A stretch of 64,000 nucleotides of DNA, taken from the NCBI RefSeq assembly GCF_023008405.1, contig NZ_CP095376.1, positions 4,426,001 through 4,490,000 of the forward strand, written 5' to 3'. The stretch is from Amycolatopsis sp. FBCC-B4732. GTDB lineage: Bacteria > Actinomycetota > Actinomycetes > Mycobacteriales > Pseudonocardiaceae. Every line of letters starts with the position of its first letter. Position 1 is the stretch's first letter. A model generated the notes under the pieces. The model was not told the DNA's origin. It searched no databases and worked only from the letters and a program-made list of their open reading frames with translations. Of the stretch, positions 38,769-46,827 are shown one piece after another. The position numbers and the translations under genes were made by a program.

Positions 38769-38806
38769 CGCGAATGACTCATTCAGGACCACCGACGTCA
38801 TTCGCG
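38769..38806. repeat. GAATGACTCATTC palindrome nested in a larger dyad
   Basis: GAATGA-C-TCATTC at 38772-38784 is a perfect small palindrome. In addition CGCGAATGAC (38769-38778) pairs with GTCATTCGCG (38797-38806) in a 10-bp dyad. It lies about 90 bp before the formate dehydrogenase start and could be a regulator site or a dispersed genomic palindrome. Confidence 0.6.
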
Positions 38807-38895
38807 GCATCGGTCCGGTCGCCGACCCGGCCGAGCCGGTTTACGCTCGGCAGGCGCCGGGTAAACCGCGCGCAGCGCACGGCCAGGGAGGTGAC

Positions 38896-41800
38896 ATGGG
38901 ACCACGGCAATGGCTCGAATCCTGGCCCGTGTACCGCCAGCTCACCGGCACCGATCCGCTCGGCCGGGGCAAGGCCGCCGAGTCCGCGCGGTCCGAAGCG
39001 CTCGCCCCGCGCACCGCGAACGCCGATCGGGTGGCCAAGTCCGTCTGTCCCTACTGCGCCGTCGGGTGCGGGCAACAGGTCTTCGTCAAGGACGAAAAAG
39101 TCGTCCAGATCGAAGGCGACCCCGACAGCCCCATCTCGCGGGGGCGGCTCTGCCCGAAGGGGTCGGCCAGCAAGCAGCTGGTCACCGGGCCGCAGCGGGA
39201 ACAAAAGGTCCGATACCGCGCGCCCTACGCCACCGAGTGGACCGATCTCGACCTCGACACCGCGCTCGACATGGTCGCCGACCGGGTGCTCGATGCCCGG
39301 CGCAAGGGCTGGCAGGACACCGACGAACACGGGGCGCCGCTGCGGCGGACCATGGGCATCGCCAGTCTCGGCGGCGCCACCCTCGACAACGAAGAGAACT
39401 ACCTGATCAAGAAGCTCTTCACCGCACTCGGCGCGATCCAGATCGAAAACCAGGCGCGTATTTGACACTCCGCCACCGTTCCCGGTCTGGGGACTTCCTT
39501 CGGTCGCGGTGGCGCGACGGACTACCAGCAGAACCTGCAGAACGCCGACTGCGTCGTCATCATGGGCTCGAACATGGCCGAGGCGCACCCGGTGGGGTTC
39601 CAGTGGGTGATGGAAGCGAAAGCCCGCGGTGCCCAGGTGCTGCACATCGATCCGCGCTTCACGCGGACGAGCGCGCTCGCCGACGCCCACGTGCCGTTGC
39701 GGGCGGGGACGGACATCGCCTTCCTCGGCGGCGTCATCAACCACATCCTGAGCAACGACCTGGACTTCCGCGAGTACGTCGTCGCCTACACCAACGCCTC
39801 CTTCCTGGTGCACGAGGACTACCGGGACACCGAAGACCTCGACGGCCTCTTCAGCGGCTACGACGAAGCCAAAGCCGCCTACGACCCGGCGACCTGGCGC
39901 TACGAGAGCATCCGGCCGCGGGACACCGGGCACGGGAAGGAGACGTCGGCGCCGGACCAGCACGGCTCCGGCGGGCCGGTGGTGGAAGGCGGCAGCGAGG
40001 AGATCGCCGCCGACCCGACGCTGCAGCACCCGCGGTGCGTGTTCCAGATCCTCAAGCGCCACTTCGCCCGCTACACCCCGGAAATGGTCGAAGCGACCTG
40101 CGGGACGCCGAAGGAGCTCTTCCGGCGGGTCTGCGACGCCTGGACGAGCAACTCCGGCCGCGAACGCACCGCCGCGCTCGTCTACAGCGTCGGCTGGACC
40201 CAGCACAGCGTCGGCGCGCAGTACATCCGCGCGGGCTCGATCATCCAGCTGCTGCTGGGCAACATCGGGCGGCCCGGCGGCGGCGTGTTCGCGCTGCGCG
40301 GGCACGCCAGCATCCAGGGCTCGACCGACATCCCGACGCTGTTCAACCTGCTGCCCGGCTACCTGCCGATGCCGACGCCCGAACAGCGCACGCTCGACGA
40401 TTACCTCGAGAGCGTCACCGGTGACAAGCAGAAGGGCTTCTGGCGCAACGCCGACGCCTACACCGTGTCGCTGCTCAAAGAGTACTGGGGCGAAAAAGCC
40501 ACCGCGGACAACGACTTCTGCTACGGCTACCTGCCGCGGATCAACGGTGACCACGGCACCTACCGCACGGTCATGGACATGGTCGACGGCAAGGTGTCCG
40601 GCTACTTCCTGCTCGGGCAGAACCCGGCCGTGGGGTCCGCGCACGGCCGGCTGCAGCGGCTCGGCATGGCCAACCTCGACTGGCTGGTCGTGCGCGACCT
40701 GACGATGATCGAGAGCGCCACCTTCTGGAAGGACGCTCCGGAGATCGAGACCGGCGAGATCACGCCGGAGACGTGCCGCACCGAGGTGTTCTTCTTCCCC
40801 GCTGCCTCGCACGTCGAGAAGGAAGGGACCTTCACCCAGACCCAGCGCATGCTGCAGTGGCGCGAAAAGGCCGTCGAACCGGCCGGGGACCAGCGTTCGG
40901 AGCTGTGGTTCTTCTACCACCTGGGCCGCAAGCTACGGGAACGGCTGGCCGGGTCCGCCGACGAGCGCGACCGGCCGCTGCTCGACCTCGCCTGGGACTA
41001 CGCGGTGCACGGCGACGAGCCGTCGGCCGAGGACGTGCTGCGGCGGATCAACGGCCAGGACTTGACCACCGGCGAGGAACTCGGCGGCTACCTCGAGCTC
41101 AAGGCCGACGGCACCACCTCCAGCGGCTGCTGGATCTACTGCGGGGTCTACGCCGACGGCGTCAACCAGGCCGCGCGCCGCAAGTCCCGGTTCGAGCAGG
41201 ACCACACCGCGCTCGAATGGGGCTGGGTCTGGCCGCTGAACCGGCGGGTGCTCTACAACCGCGCGTCGGCGGACCCGCAGGGCCGGCCGTGGAGCGAGCG
41301 CAAGGCGCTGGTGTGGTGGGACGCCGAGGCCGGCGAATGGACCGGGCACGACGTCCCCGACTTCGAGAAGACCAAGCCGCCCGGCCACGTCCCACCGCCC
41401 GGCGCGGTGGGCCCGGCCGCGCTGCGCGGCGACGACCCGTTCATCATGCAGGCCGACGGGAAGGCGTGGCTGTTCGCGCCGTCCGGGCTGGCCGACGGCC
41501 CGCTGCCGACGCACTACGAGCCGCACGAGTCGCCGTTCCGCAACCCCTTCTACGCCCAGCAGGGCAACCCGGCGCGGAAGGTCTACGGCCGCGGCGACAA
41601 CCCGTCGAACCCGTCGCCGCCCGAGGCGCACGGCGAGGTGTTCCCGTTCGTCTTCACCGCCGCGCGGCTGACCGAGCACCACACCGCGGGCGGGATGAGC
41701 CGGACCCTGCCGTACCTGTCGGAGCTGCAGCCGGACCTGTTCGTCGAGGTCTCCCCCGAGCTGGCGGAGCTGCGCGGGCTGGTGCACCTGGGCTGGGCGC

Positions 41801-42171
41801 ACGTCGTCACCTCGCGGGCGGCCGTCGAGGCGCGCGTCTTCGTGACCGACCGGCTGCGGCCGCTGCGGGTGCAGGACCGGGTCGTGCACCAGGTGTGGAT
41901 GCCCTACCACTGGGGCGGCGCCGGCCTGGTGCCCGGCGACGTCGTGAACGACCTGTTCGGCGTCGTGCTGGACCCGAACGTGTTCATCCAGGAGAGCAAG
42001 GTCGCCACCTGCGACGTCCGGCCCGGCAAGCGGCCGCGCGGCGCCGCGCTCACCGCGTACCTCGCCGAATACCGGGAGCGCGCCGGGATCACGCCGGAAA
42101 CGGGTACCCGGGTGTCGACGGCGCACGAGACCCGGCACGTCGAACCCGGCCACGAGGAGGACGCGACATGA
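38896..42171 (+). CDS. fdhA: Formate dehydrogenase catalytic subunit, selenoprotein (Mo/W-bis-PGD)
   Basis: The 1091-residue molybdopterin oxidoreductase oxidises formate to CO2. The N-terminal [4Fe-4S] motif is C51-P-Y-C54-AVG-C58 with C86. An in-frame TGA at 39463-39465 falls exactly at the active-site position: 'IENQARI', then TGA, then 'HSATVPGLGTSFGRGG'. This matches the Sec-His active site of FdnG/FdhF enzymes, so it encodes Sec190. Both halves are in the same frame and share one homology, and a SECIS hairpin follows. The start ATG 38896 has GGGAGG upstream. No twin-arginine signal is seen, so the enzyme probably faces the cytoplasm. A plain gene finder would wrongly split it in two. 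Confidence 0.94.
39466..39520 (+). other. Bacterial SECIS element of fdhA
   Basis: Right after the Sec TGA a hairpin can form. The outer arms are CGCCACCG (39471-39478) and CGGTGGCG (39507-39514). The apical stem is GTTCCC (39478-39483) with GGGGAC (39489-39494), closing a five-base loop GGTCT (39484-39488). The apical GGUCU loop starting about 12 bases after the UGA is the SelB-recognition feature of E. coli fdhF/fdnG SECIS elements. Confidence 0.88.
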
Positions 42172-43082
42172 GCATCGAGGACCGGTTGTCCGGCCCGCTG
42201 CCGGACGTCGCCGGGGAAGCCGGGCACGCCGGGCACCCGCCGCGCGTCGGGTTCTTCACCGACACGTCGGTGTGCATCGGCTGCAAGGCCTGCGAAGTGG
42301 CGTGCAAGGAGTGGAACGCCGTCCCCGAAGACGGGCTCGACCTGCTCGGGATGTCGTTCGACAACACCGGCGAGCTCGGCGCGAACACGTGGCGGCACGT
42401 GGCTTTCGTCGAGCAGCCGAGTCCGCCCAGCGCTCCCCCGCCGAACGCCCCCGAGGACCTCGGCATGCCGACGTTCGACCTGCCGGGCGCGGAGACCGGC
42501 GCCGACGGCCGGACCGACTTCCGCTGGCTGATGTCGTCGGACGTGTGCAAGCACTGCACCCACGCCGGCTGCCTCGACGTCTGCCCGACCGGCGCGCTGT
42601 TCCGCACCGAGTTCGGCACGGTCGTGGTGCAGCAGGACATCTGCAACGGCTGCGGCTACTGCGTTTCCGGCTGCCCGTACGGCGTGATCGACCGGCGGCC
42701 CGACGACGGGCGCGCGCAGAAGTGCACGCTCTGCTACGACCGGCTGCACGACGGCCTCGAACCGGCGTGCGCCAAGGCGTGCCCGACCGACTCCATCCAG
42801 TTCGGCGAGCTCGACGAGCTGCGCGAGCGGGCCGCCCACCGCGTCGAGCAGCTGCACGAACGCGGGGTCACCGAAGCCCGGCTCTACGGGCACGACCCGG
42901 CCGACGGGGTCGGCGGTGCCGGCGCGTTCTTCCTGCTGCTGGACGAACCCGAGGTCTACGGCCTGCCGCCGGACCCCGTGGTGCCGACCCGGGAACTGCC
43001 CGCGATGTGGAAGTACGCCGGGGTGGCGGCCTCGGCCCTGCTCGCCGCCGCCGTCGCCGCCTTCGGAGGACGCCGCCGATGA
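42168..43082 (+). CDS. Formate dehydrogenase iron-sulfur subunit
   Basis: The 304-residue ferredoxin-like electron-transfer subunit has four [4Fe-4S] cluster motifs: 'CIGCKACEVACKEWN', 'CKHCTHAGCLDVCPTG', 'CNGCGYCVSGCPYG' and 'CTLCYDRLHDGLEPACAKACPT'. A single C-terminal hydrophobic helix ('AGVAASALLAAAVAAF') would tether it to the membrane, as in FdnH-type subunits. The 4-bp overlaps with fdhA and the NrfD gene show one operon. Confidence 0.93.
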   Translation: MSIEDRLSGPLPDVAGEAGHAGHPPRVGFFTDTSVCIGCKACEVACKEWNAVPEDGLDLLGMSFDNTGELGANTWRHVAFVEQPSPPSAPPPNAPEDLGMPTFDLPGAETGADGRTDFRWLMSSDVCKHCTHAGCLDVCPTGALFRTEFGTVVVQQDICNGCGYCVSGCPYGVIDRRPDDGRAQKCTLCYDRLHDGLEPACAKACPTDSIQFGELDELRERAAHRVEQLHERGVTEARLYGHDPADGVGGAGAFFLLLDEPEVYGLPPDPVVPTRELPAMWKYAGVAASALLAAAVAAFGGRRR

Positions 43083-44038
43083 GTCCCCGCAAGTCCCGCC
43101 GCTCCCGCGAAGAGCTGATGGTGCCCGACGCCGAGTTCCGGTCCTACTACGGGCGGCCGGTGCTCAAACCGCCGGTGTGGGAGTGGAAGGTGCCGGCGTA
43201 CCTGTTCACCGGCGGGCTCGCGGCGGGCACGTCGCTGCTGGCCGCCGGCGCCGACCTGACCGGGCGGCCGCGGCTGCGCCGGGTGGGCCGCACCGGGTCG
43301 ATGGCGGCGCTGCTGGCCAGCGTCTACCTGCTGGTCGCCGACCTCGGCCGGCCCGAGCGGTTCCACCACATGCTGCGCGTCGCGAAACCGACGTCCCCGA
43401 TGAGCGTGGGCACGTGGATCCTCAGCGCGTTCGGGCCCGGGATGGGGGTCGCGGCGGCCGCCGAGGTGCTGCCCGCCGGGCGGTGGCCGGGCAAGCTCGC
43501 GAGCGCGGTGGCCCGCCCGGCCGGGCTCGCGTCGGCGGTCATCGCCCCCGCCGTCGCGTCCTACACGGCGGTGCTGCTGTCCCAGACGGCGGTCCCGGCC
43601 TGGCACGAAGCCCACCCGCAGCTGCCGTTCGTCTTCACCGGCTCGGCGGCGGCGAGCTCCGGCGGCTTCGCGATGGTGCTGGTCCCGGTCGAGGAAGCGG
43701 GCCCGGCCCGCGCGCTGGCCGCGATGGGCGCGGTGACCGAGCTGGTGGCGTCGAAGGTGCTGGAACAGCGCCTCGGCCCGACAGCGGAGGCGTACACCAC
43801 GGGCAAGGCGCACCGGCTGCGGAAGTGGTCCGAGCGGCTGACCGCGGCGGGCCTGCTGGGCACGCTCGTCGGCCACCGCAGCCGCGCGGTGTCGGTGGCC
43901 GCCGGCGCGGCGCTGTTCGCGGGGAGCGCGCTGCAGCGGTTCGGGGTGTTCGAGGCGGGCGTCGAGTCCACGAAGGACCCCAAGTACGTGGTCGTGCCCC
44001 AGCGCCGGCGCGCCGAAGCAGCCTCGTCCCGGCCATGA
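43079..44038 (+). CDS. nrfD: NrfD/PsrC-type membrane subunit of formate dehydrogenase
   Basis: The 319-residue polytopic protein has about eight hydrophobic segments. It opens 'YYGRPVLKPPVWEWKVPAYLFTGGLAAGTSLLAAG', the typical NrfD start. NrfD proteins exchange electrons with (mena)quinone without heme, so this is a formate:quinone oxidoreductase anchored by NrfD, not by a cytochrome b. It is the last gene of the fdh operon; accessory genes (fdhD, selABCD) are not in the window. Confidence 0.88.
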   Translation: MSPRKSRRSREELMVPDAEFRSYYGRPVLKPPVWEWKVPAYLFTGGLAAGTSLLAAGADLTGRPRLRRVGRTGSMAALLASVYLLVADLGRPERFHHMLRVAKPTSPMSVGTWILSAFGPGMGVAAAAEVLPAGRWPGKLASAVARPAGLASAVIAPAVASYTAVLLSQTAVPAWHEAHPQLPFVFTGSAAASSGGFAMVLVPVEEAGPARALAAMGAVTELVASKVLEQRLGPTAEAYTTGKAHRLRKWSERLTAAGLLGTLVGHRSRAVSVAAGAALFAGSALQRFGVFEAGVESTKDPKYVVVPQRRRAEAASSRP

Positions 44039-44246
44039 CGCCGGCGATCACGGCGGCGAGGATCCCGGCGTAGCCCAACGTCCACCCGAGCCCGGCCGCG
44101 GCGATCAACCCCATCGCGGCGCCTTCCAGCCCCAGTACGCGGCCGTGGCCGGCGGCCGGGTGGTGGTCGGCGAGCAGGGCGGTCGCCGCGGTCATCACGG
44201 TCGGCGAGCACCGGAACCAGCGGCTGGGCGTGCGGTTCGGCGGCAA
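44036..44246 (-). pseudogene. Possible fragment of an MFS-like transporter
   Basis: The minus strand reads 'MTAATALLADHHPAAGHG', then 'VLGLEGAAMGLIAAAGLGWTLGYAGILAAVIAG', which looks like two transmembrane helices and a loop of an MFS permease. The frame then runs antisense into the nrfD 3' end with no further homology. No intact gene can be drawn. This is a weak call; it may instead be chance coding potential in GC-rich sequence. Confidence 0.35.
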
Positions 44247-44371
44247 CTCGAGGTCAACAGTCCACAGTGGAGCATGGCCGCCACGTCGCAGTGCGCGGGC
44301 CTGGGACCTTCCGGCGAACGCCGCTTGACCGGCGGTCCACCCCGCGATTATGGTCGGCGTCCCCGCTCAAT

Positions 44372-44383
44372 GTTAGCGCTAAC
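44372..44383. promoter_or_regulatory. LacI-type operator
   Basis: GTTAGCGCTAAC is a perfect 12-bp palindrome with the central CG of LacI/GalR-family sites, 27 bp before the LacI-family start. Autoregulation is likely. Confidence 0.75.
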
Positions 44384-44410
44384 TCATGCGAGCCGAGAAG
44401 GTCACCGACG

Positions 44411-45397
44411 ATGACGAATCCCCGCGGTGCGGTGACGATCACCGACGTCGCGAACGCGGCCGGGGTCTCGGCGAGCACGGTGTCGTACGTGATCACCGGC
44501 AAGCGGACGATCTCCCCGGCGACGCGGCGGCGGGTCGAGGAGACCATCCGGACCCTCGGCTACCGGCGCCGCACCGGCTCCCCCGCCCCGGTCCCGGCCC
44601 GGGCCGGCGTGCTCGCGGTCGCGGTCCCGGTGCCGGGCGAGGGCCACCTCGGCGTCGCGATGGAGTTCTTCGCCGCGGCCGCCGGTGCCGCCCGTGCGCA
44701 CGGCTTCGACCTGCTCCTGGTCACCGACGACACGGGCACGGCGGGCCTGCACCGGGTGACGTCGGCCGCGCTGGCCGACGCGGTGCTCGTGCTGGACGCG
44801 GGCGACGACGACCCGCGCGTGCCCGTCCTGCTCGCCTCGGGCCGCCCGGCGGTGCTGGTCGGCCGGCAGCGCGGCCCGGCCGCCGTCCCCCTGGACTTCG
44901 CGCCGGCCGGCCGCGCCTGCGCCGCCCACCTCGCGGGCCTCGGCCACCGCTCGATCGCCCACCTCACCCCGGCGCCCCCGCACCGGATCGGCTACCTGAC
45001 GGGCTTCCTCGAGGCCGCCGCCCACCGCCGGCTGGAAGCGCTTTCTCGGCCGTGCGCACCCGAAGACGTCCCCCGCTGCCTGGACGAGCTGCGCACCCAC
45101 CACGGCCCGACCGCACTGGTCGTCCACGACGAAGCCGTGCTCCCGCCACTGCTGGCCGAGCTCCGGCGGCGCGGGCTGCGGGTGCCGGAAGACGTGTCGG
45201 TCGTGGCGGTCTGCTCCGCCACGACGGCTAACCACGGGTGGATCCGGCCCACGGCGGTGGTGGTCCCGGCCCGCGAACTCGGCGTGCTCGCGGTGGAACT
45301 GGCCGTGTGCCGGCTGGACGGCGTGCCCACGGCCGAGCCGGAGCCGGTGGCTCCCCCGCTCGTGCTCGGTGAAACCACCGGCCCGCCCGGGGGTTGA
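44411..45397 (+). CDS. LacI/GalR-family regulator
   Basis: The 328-residue protein has an N-terminal LacI HTH ('VTITDVANAAGVSASTVSYVITGK', about 10-33) and a hinge. A periplasmic-binding-like effector domain covers about 65-320. The ATG at 44411 is preceded by GAGAAGG. No sugar transporter or hydrolase lies next to it, so its targets are elsewhere or it controls only itself here. The operator differs from the CebR palindrome, so it is not CebR. Confidence 0.88.
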   Translation: MTNPRGAVTITDVANAAGVSASTVSYVITGKRTISPATRRRVEETIRTLGYRRRTGSPAPVPARAGVLAVAVPVPGEGHLGVAMEFFAAAAGAARAHGFDLLLVTDDTGTAGLHRVTSAALADAVLVLDAGDDDPRVPVLLASGRPAVLVGRQRGPAAVPLDFAPAGRACAAHLAGLGHRSIAHLTPAPPHRIGYLTGFLEAAAHRRLEALSRPCAPEDVPRCLDELRTHHGPTALVVHDEAVLPPLLAELRRRGLRVPEDVSVVAVCSATTANHGWIRPTAVVVPARELGVLAVELAVCRLDGVPTAEPEPVAPPLVLGETTGPPGG

Positions 45398-45400
45398 GGT

Positions 45401-45688
45401 TCAGCGGACCGGCTCGTCGAGGCCGAGCGCCGCGACCAGGTCGGCCACCCGGTGGTGGGCTTCCAGCGGGTGGCGCAGCCGGCCTTCCGGGTGGATCTTG
45501 TAGTGGTTGCGCCGGCCCACCCGCTCGCGCTCGAGGTAGCCCTCCTCGATCAGGTCGCGGAGGATGAGCTGAACCCCGCGTTCCGTGATGCCCACCCGGG
45601 TGGCGATGTCGTGCAGCGTCCGGTCGGGATCCGCGGCCACGCACAGCAGCACGTGCGCGTGGTTGCTCAGGAACGTCCACGAAGCCAT
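45401..45688 (-). CDS. Winged-helix (MarR/ArsR-like) regulator
   Basis: The small protein has 95 residues. One winged-helix domain reads 'RTLHDIATRVGITERGVQLILRDLIEEGYLERERVGRRNHYKIH' in outline. It is divergent from the terC gene. A perfect dyad lies between the -35-like and -10-like boxes of the terC promoter, so it may add transcriptional control on top of the riboswitch. The ATG at 45688 is used; a GTG three codons upstream is possible. The signal sensed is unknown. Confidence 0.82.
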   Translation of the reverse strand: MASWTFLSNHAHVLLCVAADPDRTLHDIATRVGITERGVQLILRDLIEEGYLERERVGRRNHYKIHPEGRLRHPLEAHHRVADLVAALGLDEPVR

Positions 45689-45712
45689 ACCGGCCACAGT
45701 AGACGTCCGAAC

Positions 45713-45741
45713 TTGACAGACGAAGTGCAGTTCGTCATTCT
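45713..45741 (+). promoter_or_regulatory. Probable terC promoter with dyad operator
   Basis: A TTGACA box (45713-45718) is followed, 17 bp on, by CATTCT (45736-45741). Between them GACGAA-GTGCAG-TTCGTC (45719-45736) forms perfect 6-bp arms, a good repressor site for the divergent winged-helix protein. Confidence 0.6.
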
Positions 45742-45850
45742 GGAGGCACGGAGGGGAGTACCCGCCCGGTCCGGCATCGTCAGTCCGGCTGCCCGTGCGC
45801 AGTCCGGTGCCGGCGTCACACCACGTGTGACCGGGGAGACCTCTGGTTCG
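45742..45850 (+). promoter_or_regulatory. yybP-ykoY manganese riboswitch
   Basis: The leader carries the conserved blocks of this class in order. GGGGAGTA is at 45753-45760, GGCATCGTCAGTCCGGC at about 45773-45789, and a hairpin GTCACAC-CAC-GTGTGAC at 45815-45831. The closing CGGGGAGACC starts near 45832, and its last bases pair with GGAGG at 45742-45746 as the P1 stem. It sits directly before a TerC-family gene, a classic partner. Mn2+ binding would be expected to turn the exporter on. Confidence 0.8.
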
Positions 45851-45872
45851 TCACCGAACCGGAGGAGTGTGC

Positions 45873-46787
45873 ATGACCGTCCCCTTCTGGGCCTGGCTCG
45901 CCGTGCTCGGCGTCATCCTGGCGATGCTCGCCGTCGACCTGGCCGCCCACCGCCGCGCGCACGTGGTCGGCGTCCGCGAAGCCCTCGCCTGGTCCGGTGT
46001 CTGGGTCACGCTGGGGCTGGCGTTCGGCGCCGTCGTCTGGTGGGTCTGGGGCGCGGAGTTCGCGGGCCAGTACTTCGCCGGCTACGTCATCGAAAAGTCG
46101 CTGGCGGTCGACAACGTCTTCGTGTTCGCGATCATCTTCGGGTACTTCGCCGTCCCGCGCGAGCACCAGCACCGCATCCTGTTCTACGGCGTGCTCGGCG
46201 CGCTGGTGTTCCGCGCGGTGTTCATCGCGGCGGGCTCGGCGCTGATCGCGAGCTTCGCGTGGATCCTGTACGTCTTCGGCGCTTTCCTGGTGGTCACCGG
46301 CGTGCGGATGGCGCTGCACCGCGAGCAGGAGGTCGACTACGAACGCAACATCGTGCTGCGCGCGTTCCGCCGGATCGTCCCCACCACGGACCGGCGGCAC
46401 GGCGCCCGGTTCCTGGTGCGCGAAGGCGGTCGCTGGGTGGCGACGCCGCTGCTCGCCGTCCTGGTCCTGATCGAGGTCGTCGACGTCGTCTTCGCGGTCG
46501 ACTCGATCCCGGCGATCTTCGCGGTGACGCAGGAGCCGTTCCTCGTGTTCACGTCGAACGCCTTCGCGGTGCTCGGCCTGCGGGCGATGTACTTCCTGCT
46601 GGCCGACGTCATGCACCGGTTCGTGTACCTCAAGATCGGGCTGGCGCTGGTGCTGGTCTGGGTGGGCGTGAAGATGCTGCTGCTGGACGTCTGGAAGATC
46701 CCGACGGCGCTGTCGCTGGGCGTGGTGGCCGCGATCCTCGCCACGGCGGTGGGCGCCAGCCTGCTGCGGACCCGCTCTTCGGCGTAA
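45873..46787 (+). CDS. TerC-family membrane protein (probable Mn2+ exporter)
   Basis: The 304-residue protein has about eight to nine hydrophobic segments. The TerC signatures 'EKSLAVDNVFVFAIIFGYF' and 'VVDVVFAVDSIPAIFAVTQEPFLVF' carry acidic residues inside membrane helices that bind metal. TerC/Alx-type proteins export manganese or help metalate exported proteins. GGAGGAG at 45861 precedes the ATG. The upstream Mn riboswitch supports the metal role. Confidence 0.9.
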   Translation: MTVPFWAWLAVLGVILAMLAVDLAAHRRAHVVGVREALAWSGVWVTLGLAFGAVVWWVWGAEFAGQYFAGYVIEKSLAVDNVFVFAIIFGYFAVPREHQHRILFYGVLGALVFRAVFIAAGSALIASFAWILYVFGAFLVVTGVRMALHREQEVDYERNIVLRAFRRIVPTTDRRHGARFLVREGGRWVATPLLAVLVLIEVVDVVFAVDSIPAIFAVTQEPFLVFTSNAFAVLGLRAMYFLLADVMHRFVYLKIGLALVLVWVGVKMLLLDVWKIPTALSLGVVAAILATAVGASLLRTRSSA

Positions 46788-46827
46788 TTCGCTTGCCCCC
46801 TCCCGGGCCCGGCGATGGACTGTCCCG

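Noticed and set aside
37845..38895. tRNA-Sec or sel genes next to the selenoprotein operon
   Set aside because: I looked for a long-armed tRNA with a TCA anticodon and for selA/B/D-like frames in the flanks and found none; they must be elsewhere.
39463..39465. Stop codon splitting the formate dehydrogenase gene
   Set aside because: It sits at the selenocysteine position, homology continues in the same frame, and a SECIS hairpin follows, so it is recoding and not a nonsense mutation.
44411..45397. This LacI gene as the CebR of the cellulase operators
   Set aside because: Its own palindrome GTTAGCGCTAAC differs from TGGGAGCGCTCCCA, and it is 30 kb away with no cellobiose transporter beside it.
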